From assembly GCA_019787685.1 (NCBI GenBank), contig JAHNUO010000051.1, positions 1 to 64,000 on the forward strand: a DNA stretch of 64,000 nt, in the 5' to 3' direction. The notes under the pieces were generated by a model, which was not told the origin of the DNA, made no database searches, and saw nothing but the letters and a program-made list of their open reading frames with translations. The DNA is from Chiua virens (taxonomy: Eukaryota > Basidiomycota > Agaricomycetes > Boletales > Boletaceae). Both the position numbers and the translations under genes were made by a program. Positions 24,927-35,200 of the stretch are shown here, piece after piece (within the stretch, counting starts at the first letter, position 1; each line of letters opens with the position of its first letter).

Positions 24927-24970
24927 GGGTGGTGGTGGTGGTGGTGGTGGTAGTGGTGGTGGTGGTGACA
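24927..24970. repeat. GGT trinucleotide repeat
   Basis: About fourteen GGT triplets with one GTAGT interruption, read as a poly-Pro tract in the Helitron frame on the minus strand. Microsatellite. Confidence 0.9.
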
Positions 24971-25261
24971 GTGGTGAGCCAGGACTACTTGGAGGTGACA
25001 TAGGAGGGCCTGGAGCTGAATTAGATCTATAGAGTCAAAGATCAGAAACATATTGATCAATATAGTCAATTAAGACATGCCTTTGTCTTTGCTGGTCCTG
25101 CTCATATTGTTCTGCAGACCTTTGACTATGTTCACTCAAAGCCTCTGAGAGAAGCCTTTGTGACAGCTGCCTAACTTGATCCATGTGTATCTCCTCCTGA
25201 GTTTGTCTTTCATGGATCTCCTGATGTAGGTTCTACTGTTGTACCTCTGAACGGTAGTGAT

Positions 25262-25500
25262 GCTCTAACTTATGATGCTGCTGTTCCTGCTCCTGTTGTT
25301 GTTGCTGTGCTCTCAAAGCATACAGATGCTGCTGTTCCTGCTCTTGCCATTGTTGCTGTACTCTGAGAGCATGCAGACACTCCTGCTCCTGCTCCTGCCA
25401 CTGTTGTTGTGCTCTGAGAGCATGTAGACGCTCCAGTTCCAGCTCCTGCCACTGTTGCTGTGCTTTGAGAGCATACAGACGCTGTTGTTCCTGCACCTCC
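25262..25500 (-). repeat. 51-bp tandem repeat coding for Gln-rich 17-mers
   Basis: Four 17-residue repeats of the type RLHALRAQQQWQEQEQE are encoded on the minus strand. Units are 51 bp apart (GAGAGCATG-type marker near 25312, 25366, 25417, 25468). The heptad-like spacing suggests a coiled coil in the Helitron N-terminus. Confidence 0.85.
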
Positions 25501-25950
25501 CATTGCTGTTGTTGTTGTTGTCAATCAGTAGCATCTTGAAAGTTGATGGTATGCTGATACATTTGATAATCTGGCATGGAATGAACTAAGGAAATAGGAA
25601 CAGCAGGAGCAAGAACTAAAGATCCAGGTATAGGGGGAGGTGCCTGAGGAACAGGAACGTTGTTGACATGGCGCTGTCTATGCTAGTGACATTGCTCATG
25701 ATCATGATTGAAACCAGCCAGCAATTGAGCAGTATAATCAACACGCTTAGGAGGGTTTGGATAGCCCATAGGTGGTCCTGCTGGAACATAAGGCTGATGA
25801 CGGGCTGGTGGAGAGCCCAGAATACACTGATCATGCTCAGATTGGCAAGCAACATTCTGAGCACGCTGAGGAGAAGTAGGGGGGATGGCCTACATCAAAA
25901 CATTAGAGTCAGCCATAGTGACAGTGATCACAGAATCAAACATACATGAT

Positions 25951-28900
25951 ATTCTGAAAACAAACAAAGAGGAGTGATAAAAGAGAAACCAAAGAGGTCT
26001 TGCTGTCTTCTTCATCAGGTCTTCAGTCAACAGCCACTCTATCTGAACGATACCCTTGCTTACACAAAACTACTCTTTAACGCAGAGTATTACGATGTGA
26101 CGTCACAGGTAAATCACACAAACCTGGGGACCAGACATATCATCTATCCCTAAATGTAGTGGCTTAATGTCCCACTAAACCGCCCCTTGTGCACTATGGG
26201 GAACAGCAATGTTATCCTTATTTATGATGGCGGACGACCATATGTGCAGATGTAGCTATAGAGTGTCTTTCTCTGGTTATCACGTCACCAACAGGCTGTA
26301 GTGCTAGTGCCAATCTCCTTAACCCTAGAGTCCGGGTATAAATGATCACTATATTCAAAATGATAAGATGATATTCATCATGAGTTAATTCAATCATCAC
26401 TTGAAACACTCACCAAAGGCAAAAAAATGCTATCAGACACAAAGGATCAGCAAGGGCAAGGCTTGCCAAGCGAGATCTGTGTCAGAAAAATGAAAATGCA
26501 ATGACATGAGACACTCACCAGAAGCACAGATGTGTCTGGGGACATGAATGGAGAAAATCCAGGCCAAAATGGCCTTGTCAGTGAAGATCTACACTGATAA
26601 GATCACAATTCAAAGGGTTTATGGGTGGAAACTCACCTTTGTTGGGTATCCTGGGCAATTGCAGGGAAGAGCTATTTTTTGGTGATTTTTTGGTGATTTT
26701 TAGAGAATTATTGGTGGAGATATGGAGGAGGGGCACTCCAAAGTGCTGATGATGGTTCGAGTCAAAGAGGTGATGGCCAAAAAAGGCAAGCACATGGGAT
26801 TTAGTAGCTGAATCGACCGACACAACTGAAGCGCACAGCCGAGCGAGGAGCGAGAGAGCTGAAATAGGCGTCGGGTAAGATTCTCCCACACCCCGTTCTC
26901 TGTTAAACTTATTGATATGGTACCTACTCAAACCTATTCTGTTTACTGCCCAGCCCCGGCTGGGCCTTTGGACACTATGATGCCATAATCTTCAACACTG
27001 ACACTGACTCCCAATGGCCCAAAAGCAGCTTAGAAGGTATGTATATTATATGATGTTTCCAGCAAGAGTTCATAGTCTGATCTGGTCTCATAGGTCACAT
27101 GATTTGTCAGCTTCATCTTGTCATGTGGCCCCTCAGTAAGATGGGGACAAAGTGGTCATAGAATGACCATTTCCTTGTCTATATACAGTGTTTTGACATC
27201 ATAGCTAAAGATACGACTCAACTACATGTCCTCAAATGTGCTAAATGTGCCACTGGCCAAATGCATGCATTTTCACACCTGATCCCTCATTTTGGACAGA
27301 CTGCAGACACAAGACTAATGACTTCTAACTCCCTTTAGCATTCCAGAGTTCTATTTAAACAAGTACTTCAATAAAAATACATACTGTGCCCAACTTATGT
27401 AATTGATTATCACAATTTCATGATTGATTGTACTACATATTTAATTATTGAGTTGTTTTCTCAGTAATACCCTGCACCCTCAACCTTAAGTTTGATGAGA
27501 TACCCCCTGCTTGACATTGCCAAGTTGGTCAGTCTGTGTGAATACACCCACTCAAGGCTTGGGGGGCAGGAAGTTGGCGACATACACAGTTGGTAGTATT
27601 GAAGGTAGACCATGTACATGAATACGAGTGCTGCTATTAGAGAGAATGATGAAATAAAGGTTCACAGTTTGCTAGGTATGGTAAACAGTCGGGAGAAAAA
27701 CCTATAGGGCTTTCAGCCAGAGGCAGGCCGTGGTATACCAGGGGTGCTAGCAATGTCTTGCTAAAATATGTAACACTCACAGACCATGACATAACACCAA
27801 GAACAGTCTCAATACATTATTGTGAAAATATTTCTTACCCTTATCCCTTTTTCCCTTTATCTTGCTCAAATACATCAGAATGGTGTATTGAGGGTTTAAG
27901 TGGTATTGCCTATACACATAACACTCACAGACCATGATACAATACTCATGCTGGTCACAATAAATCATTATGAAGATATTTCTTAGCCTCCCCCTACTTC
28001 TGCCTGTCTCAATAATTATTGACCACTGTTTTCTTAGAAAAGGTACCAAGGGTATCCCACCACATATATAATCATGTCCCACCATTATGTCTCCCAGAGA
28101 TGTGTCTTTAAATTGTAATTACAATTACTGCAGACTCTATATAGAGATATCAACTTGGTAGGAAAGTGTACTGACAACGATAAACACAAGGCCAGAGTCC
28201 AGAAAAAAAGTGAGTGTTACAATTTTGCCTTTCAATGACTGATTCCACAGACAATTATTTGACCTCCTTATGAACCAACCCAGATGATAACTTATTCTTC
28301 ATCTTTTCACACTATCATGTCTCAGATCTCTCTGCATCCCTTTTACCACATAATTGCACCTCACGGATCCTCATGTTCTACCAATCTGATCTCCCATTCC
28401 ATACACAGGCTATACTCCTTGTGTTAGGCTATGCTTATCTTATCACAACTCATACCTTATCTCAGGCCAATAGCATGATAAACTCTTATTTCTAGCAGAA
28501 CATTACACAAATAGTTGCCAGGTTTGTACAATAGTACACATATAAACCTCAATGAGCTCTCCAGAGGATCTTCAGTCAAATCCTCTTTGAGATTCCCCTA
28601 CATTTTTCAGTGGGAATTGCCACAGAACATCCACTCATCTTCAATCATTTACTTCCTTCAGTGAGTCCTAGTCATGACAAATGTAACTCTTGTTGAGTCT
28701 AGGTTGTTTCAGTCAGAGCATATGGGAAAGTTCCATGAGAAATACACTTGCAAAGAGTGTGGTAAAAATGCAGATGAAGGGTGGTCTTATCTAGGGGTGA
28801 ATTTCCTACAAAATTTAATTCTGTATCTTGTTTTGAAAGCTGATCATTATTGTTGGATTGCAGTCAGATATCCAGGTCAGACCATTGGCCAGATATTGAG

Positions 28901-28980
28901 TAGATCATGGTCAGATCACAATCAGATTGTGTTGGATGGATATGCTAGATGTAATCTTGTATAGATAGTGCTTGTACCGA
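25951..28980. other. Intergenic region without assignable genes
   Basis: A 117-codon minus frame at 26578-26931 has no recognised motif. At 27774-27850 and 27921-27990 there are two imperfect copies of a block starting AACACTCACAGACCATGA, 147 bp apart. A plus frame at 28674-28964 contains CKECGKNADEGW but is otherwise unassigned. A small palindrome CAGCCCCGGCTG lies near 26950. Confidence 0.35.
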
Positions 28981-29190
28981 GCTGACATAAGTATTCTAAA
29001 TACTTGTGCAAGTGTGCATGCCTATCTTGTTTGTGGTCCTGAATGTTGGTCAGACTGTAGGTCAGATGTTGGTGTGATGTTGGTGTGACTGTGATTAGAT
29101 CTTGGTTGGATTTTGATCAACTGATAGTTAGGCAATGGTATACAAATAATGGTCAGATGGTGGTCAGATCACTGTCTTGTTCAGGTAGGT
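28850..29190. repeat. Degenerate GGTCAGAT-word repeat
   Basis: The words GGTCAGAT, GGTCAGAC and variants recur about ten times in 340 bp, without fixed spacing. One copy of the introner palindrome sits inside (28986-29009). Simple-sequence-like DNA. Confidence 0.5.
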
Positions 29191-29339
29191 CCATGGTCCT
29201 GTAACTCTTAAATCTAGATCACGTCACCATCAGATCTTGGTACATCAATTTTGCTTGACAAACAGTCAAACAATCATTGATTGGTTGGCACAAGCATTTC
29301 ATACAGTTGCACACGAATGAAGTTGTCTGACATAATGGC

Positions 29340-31400
29340 CTACACTGTTTGTTCATTCACTTCCTTTCTTCCTTCCTTTGTTCTGCCGTTCTCTTTCCAC
29401 TCTGCTAACAATTCTCCCTCATACAAATGTATTCTCCTTGCCAACGGCACCCCCCTCATGACATACTCTGTCTGATACCACTCCTCTGCTGTTGCTGTCA
29501 ATCTCTTTATTTCATTCTTGTCCACTTTGTTGAAGGCTCTCATCACATGCACCAGTATTTGTAATGGTGGTTGCTTCTCAAGTCCTTGTATCATCTCTTT
29601 CACCTCTGCCATGACTTCCTTTGCTTCTCTGTCATCTTTCATTCCTACACATGCTGTAAACAGATCATAGATGATGCAGCACATTGCTGGCATGTTCTCC
29701 AGCTTTGCTTGTGGCCAGCACGGGTTCATCATGCAGTCCTTTAGCTTCAACCACCTGTAATGTTCAATCTGTGCTGTTGATATCTTAGTTCTTCCATGTC
29801 CCACATCAGCCATGTGCTTGTTTGCTTACACTTTGTTGATCTGCCATCTTCTTTTTGTGCTCGTGGTCGTTGAGTAGGCCTTTGAGAGTATGATTCCAAG
29901 TCCACCGATGTGCCACGTGTTCGCTTCCCTATCGATGTCTCCTCTGTCATCTCTGACTGGACATGCTCTGTAGGATCTTTGATGGGTGGTGTGATGGACC
30001 AGCCTGAGATCTTGTCATTGTCATCTTCATCCTCATCATCTGCATAGAATCATTGCCATGTTCTGTTGATTGTGTGTATATGCATTCACTTACATCTCAT
30101 GTTGTTGGACTCTCCCTGTCCCAACACCTCTTCTGGCAGGACACCCAGAAGGTCTGCCACATCATCTTTGTAAGTGGTTGTGGCCATTGATGCTCCCGAC
30201 ATCTCAATGCCGTCTGTCGTTGCAAGTCCAATCTCAATGTCTTGGAACTCTTCTTTGACCGTAACCATGTCTTCTTGGACCTTTGCATGGTTCTTGCCCT
30301 TGATGTTGGTCTGTATGCTTGCCGATAAGCGTTCATGCTTGTAAGGCAGTTTTGCAGTAGATCCTGTCATGAATGATCTGTTGTCAGCACAACCATATGA
30401 AATACTTGTGCTCATGATACTATGCCTGTCTGCATGTCTGACTGTCTGATGTTGATGTCATGATCGTCCACTATCTCCATCTTGATCCTCACATCAGGTT
30501 CTATGGTGGAAAGCAATGAGCACAACTATTTAGAATATTTTGGCTGATCACCATATGTACCTGCTTGGATGTCCAGCTGTCCCATGTCAATATCATCCAC
30601 CTCCATCTTGATCTCACAATCATCTGTGTATGCATCATGGCGACCAGAGAATCTTGCCTGTGCTGGGAGACTGGCGATCTGATATTGATCCAAATCTGAG
30701 GAAGGATAAAAGTGCTGATGCCGTTTGACCCATGTGGGAACCTCGCCTTTCCTACCAAAGTCGTTTGCAACATACATTGCTTGCTTGTCTGACTGAGCTT
30801 GCAGACCCTGCAATGATTGATCAGCCTGGTTGTGGTGTCATGTCCACATGGACATTACCTTGATCAGTGCTGTCAAGGTTTCAATGATGAGAGGACTTGG
30901 ACGATGTTCATCTCTGTCTGGAATGAGACCAAAGGTCTTAACCATGATGTTGTCCTCCACAAATTTCAACAGGTTTTGCATGATCTGTCCATTTTGCATC
31001 ATAATCTTTTTGGCAGCCATTTTGTGCTCCTGGAAAAAACATTTTTTCAATGTCCAATTTGTGTGGCATGAAAAGAAAGCAAGACCATTACCTTCTCCTG
31101 ATGAGACATGTGAAGTTTGCATAAGTGTTCTATATACTTGTGCAAGTCTGTGGATCAACTCACGCTCATAATCTTGTTCTTTGGATGTGAACAAGGTCTG
31201 CATAAGTATTTCATATACTTGTGCAGATCTAGAACCAACTTACATTCAGAGCAATCTTGTCTGACTGTCATGCCATGTGAGCGTTGCAGGACATAACAGT
31301 GTAAAACAACATGCATGCCTTCAAGTTGTTGTCCATTGTGTTCTTTGTGGCCTGCCTAAGTATTTCATATGCTTGTGCAGGTCTAGACATGACCTACCTG
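29340..31400 (-). CDS. Hypothetical multi-exon gene with introner-bearing introns
   Basis: Minus-strand exons supported by splice sites and open frame: 30859-31029, 30561-30807, about 30417-30500, 30094 to about 30373, 29830-30039 and 29340-29773 (stop at 29340). Introns 30808-30858, 30501-30560, 30040-30093 and 29774-29829 all have GT-AG ends and keep the frame. Further upstream small exons lie between introns 31352-31397, 31198-31243 and 31098-31163, each carrying the palindrome, but their frame joins are not all resolved. The product has an acidic middle part (DDEDEDDND) and a C-terminal block with QIEHYRWLKLKDCMMNP. No known domain was recognised. It could be a separate gene or a displaced 3' part of the gene at 32295-37891, since a MITE lies between them. 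Confidence 0.55.
31198..31397 (-). repeat. Two homologous 46-nt introns
   Basis: Introns 31352-31397 and 31198-31243 are both exactly 46 nt and match at 38 of 46 positions, with 33 of the last 36 identical. Both end in the palindrome's right arm, whose final CAG serves as the 3' splice site. The exon sequence between them is not duplicated. This is what one expects of recent copies of one mobile intron. Confidence 0.85.
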
Positions 31401-31653
31401 AGCTAGGTTAGACAATGTTTGTATTTGTTTGTACAAAGCCCCAAACAGGAAGGTGGTGGTCAGTGGTCAAGAGATAATTAACACAGCCACATTGACTTTA
31501 GATATATATATGAGTTCAAACTGCTTATGTAATCTGCTGACTAAGCATCTGAGCATGGTTCAGCCTCAGATCAACTTGGTCTCGTGTGACTTGGTGCGCA
31601 AGTATATCAACCACTTGTGCAATATTGTATCCATCCCTGTCACTGAACACAAC

Positions 31654-32214
31654 TAGTGTTTCAAAGTCCAGTCTTGGACTGCTCAAAAGACTGCCAACTG
31701 GACTGCAGTTGTGGTTGCATCCAGTTGCCGACCAGTCCAGTGGCCAGTTGCCTTGATTTTGAAAAAATAAGGGACTGGTCATAACCAGTCACAACTGGTC
31801 CTTTAGTGGACTGGTCTTTCACTCCCATCCATGGGTACCTCCCACAATATCTTCATAATTTTTGGTATTTTATTTGAATGTCTACAACAAAAACTGAGTT
31901 GAGACCCCCTCTGACTGACATACTACCCAGAAATGGCCATATTATTTGATCCAAGGGTCAGTAGGTATCCAGGGGTCCATGGTGGATTTTAGGTTAGCAT
32001 GACTAATCATGGTTTCCATGGAAAAGGGGTCAAAAGACCAGTTGCACACAAAACCGGTTGCAACCGGTTGCAGCTGATCAAAGGACCATTTTGGACTGGG
32101 TTTTTTTGGTCTGGTTGCAGTTGCAAGCGTCCAGGACCTCTCTAGGACTGGTCTTGGTCTGGTTGCCTCATTTGGACCATGGAAAACTGGACCAGACCAG
32201 ACCTTAAAATGCTA
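31654..32214. mobile_element. hAT-like MITE, copy 5, with 8-bp TSD
   Basis: A 561-bp copy starting TAGTGTTTCAAAGTCC and ending TTAAAATGCTA, flanked by AACACAAC (31646-31653) and CACACAAC (32215-32222), seven of eight bases identical. It lies between the two introner-bearing genes, just past the stop codon of the larger one. Confidence 0.9.
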
Positions 32215-32294
32215 CACACAACACAGACAACAGTGATATTGGCAGTGTGTGATCAAAATGTGATTACAAGGTAGAAGACACGACCCATCAGCCC

Positions 32295-35200
32295 TCAGTC
32301 ATGGCTAGTCAAGGCACCAAAGCGTGACTCCATCATCTCCATCAGTTTCTGGCTATACACATTCTCGTCGTTCTGAGCTGCTTGCATGCCATGATTTGAG
32401 GCATTCCATGTCGTCGCCCACTTCAGATACTTCCCATCTATCTTGTGGATTGCAACCAACCCCTCAATGATCTCCATGATGTCTGTGGATGACGGTTCCT
32501 CAGCTGAAGAGTCGATCATCGTGTAAGCAGCGTCAATCGCTGGATTCTCCTCAAAGTCCACCACACTCAGGATGTCTTGCAGGATCCTTAGCATGATGGG
32601 AATGTGGTCCATGTCTGACTCCCAATGGTGTCCTACAAAGTCGACCTTGAATGCAGTCCAACTGTAGTTGTGTGTGGTGCCAACATTCACAGCATCCGGG
32701 TCTGTATCCAAGCGTTGGCGGTGAGCACGCGACGCATTGTCTTTGTCCTCTCCAATGTTGTGCTCCACCTCAGAGATGAGGCGTTTTGATGATCCATGTT
32801 TGTGTGATCGGGTTGGGGCTGGCGTGCAGGATGGTCAACCCATGCATGTTTGAAACATGAAATGCTTACCGGGATCTTCTGCCTCAAGTTCACCCAAGGA
32901 CATGCACATGTTCTCCTCCTCAGAACTTTCAATTGCTTTGGCTGATGGGAGGCAATGGTGTGTAAGTCTATCACATGTCTGTGCTCGGGATGTCAACACT
33001 TGCCTGGTTGACGCATGGTGTCTGTCAGAGGGGGCATGTCTGATGTCAATGGCCACATGTCATGGCATGCAGTGCTTGACTTGCCTTTTCGAGAAGAGAC
33101 AGCACTGGTGGCCTGTTTTCCTTTTCCCTTCTGTTGCTGGTGGGTGTTGACAGATTGTCCCACTGCTGGATGGCACCCTCAGTATCCAGGATGGCATGTG
33201 GCATGGGTGGTGCATGATGCTCACCCTTCTCAATGTATGCATCCTTTTCATCTGTGGCATCCTCGGAATCATTCAATTCAGATCCTGATGACTCGGACAC
33301 CTCATCCAGCCTAGCTATGCGAGCTGTGGTGGTGCAATCAATGGTGCAGGACTGCACAAGTATTAGGAATGGTTGCGCACCATTTCTCTGCTCTGCACGC
33401 CTCCTTGCCTGTGTTTTTCGATCATAGAGGATCACCTTTTCCTTTTCTTCCATAACCTTGTTGGCCAGCTTGTGTCGTGCATCCTCAACCTTCTTGTCCA
33501 TCTTCATGATCTTGCGATCGGTGGACGTCGTCAGATGAAGGTGGATGATCGGATCCATCTTCTCCTTCTCTGTCATCTTGATTGGATTCCAATGCGCCAC
33601 CTCCTCTTCTGCAGTGGCCACAGGAGGCAATCCAGGAATGTATTCTTGCCTTAGTTCCACAAGGCACGCATTGTCAAACACCATCTTGTTGACATTCATC
33701 GTCGGATTTTCCAGCTGTGCAATGTGCTTTTCGCTGTGACGCATCATGGTCTGTGAGTGGTGATCATGTCCATAAGCACATGAAATGCTTGCAAGCAATG
33801 CATGGGACTTACTTTGCACAGCGCACTCAGATCCTCAGAGATCTCTGAAGACATTGTGCCATTGGCCAGGAGCCCCAGATTATCAATGAGCACGGAATCA
33901 ATCACTCTATGTACCATGTTGATGTTGTTCTTGCGGACCTTGTCGATGAGTTCCATTCGCAACACTCTGTTGCCCTTGCTTTCCATCCTCAGCTTTGTCA
34001 CTGTCTCATCGTCGTCCACACGTCTGACGTTTGTGGGTTGCTTGTTGAATCCGTCCCACCAAATCATGGTGTTCGTGGCCCTGTCGGTGATCCCTGCCTT
34101 TTTCACAATGTCTCCCAATTTCTTCCTCAGCTCCCACCCTTCTTTGGTCGCAAGCAACAGCTGGCGATCTGACTTGGCCAGACTGATCGGCCATGTGTGC
34201 TTCACCATCGTCTCAATCTTCTTCACTGCGCCCTTTTCTGACCATTCCAGGGATGAGACATACAACATCTGTCGTAGGTCTGCAATGTATTCAGCTTGAG
34301 CTTCATCGCTGATCTTCAGACTCGACGGTTCTGGAGGGGGGCGAGAGATGTCCCTCTGCACATCCCGGTGGTGGGCCACCTTCTTGCCATAATTCTTGAT
34401 GATTTCAGTGGCAGAGGGGACCACCAGCTTGGGTTGGATGCGTTCCGTGGGTTTCAGCTTGCCCATCAACATGGGCTTTGCCCACCGTGCAAGCAGCAAG
34501 AGATGGCTTCGGCGCAAGCCCACCAACAGAGACCAGAGCTGGGTCCACTCATGTTAGCATGCACAAGTATATCAAATACTTGCGCAGACTGACCTCATTT
34601 ATGGCCACATCATCATGTTCCATCATGTGAAACAATGCCGAGGTGTAGTTGGTCCATGGACGCACATGCACTTGATCGCCTTTTTTGGCAGGCTTCACAT
34701 CTCTTTGCTCAATGACCACCTTTGCCATGGGCTCCACAGACACCACCATCTGAAAACCAGTCAGTCAGGACGGAAGCAGTAGCATGTTGCAATGCGGTAC
34801 CCACATCAATGACAACCTTGTCCAGACTCAGCTGGTCATTGGCATACAGCTTGAGAATGTCGGACAGCAGGAACTTGTTCGGCAAAGGCAATGTAGACAG
34901 GAACGCCGGCTGGTCCTGGAACACCAGACCAGCACAAAGCCATTCAATCTTGTGTTCCATGAATTGGATCACCATGCTCATCTCTGCCTCGATGCCTTTG
35001 GGAGGCTGTTTCGCCAGCTTTGCACAGTGCGACCTGATCCGCCGCCAATACACATCCATGGACTTGCTATACTCTGCCGTGTCATTCTGCCCTGACGACC
35101 CAAACTTTTCAAACACGTTCGTTGATGAAATGAGATCAACAAAGAGTCTCATCCACTCATCCAGGAAGTGCTTGTCCAGGCCTTCACATTCCATGTCCCT

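Larger units (their letters stand above)
24413..25950 (-). pseudogene. Truncated Helitron, N-terminal and helitron-like domain
   Basis: On the minus strand a Gln-rich N-terminal region (about 25900-25060) leads into a Pro-rich linker and then a block at 24420-24800 with CPNCHALHFISEKL, CCLQGQVNLPP, REFKRKIHQYNNTLAFTSVG and FHIHGTLHHLMDSL. These are hallmarks of the Helitron helicase-like N-terminal domain upstream of the Rep and helicase parts, which are missing. The frame has TGA at 25035-25037 and 25521-25523 where CGA is likely ancestral, and TAG codons near 25235 and 25685. It stops making Helitron sense at PPEG, where the satellite begins. Confidence 0.72.

Noticed and set aside
31092..31097. 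Six-nt microexon GAGAAG between two introns
   Set aside because: Splice sites look good but the frame does not join to the next exon; left unresolved.
33802..34299. 165-codon plus-strand frame
   Set aside because: Shadow of exon 19 of the minus-strand gene, which has consistent splice sites and phase.
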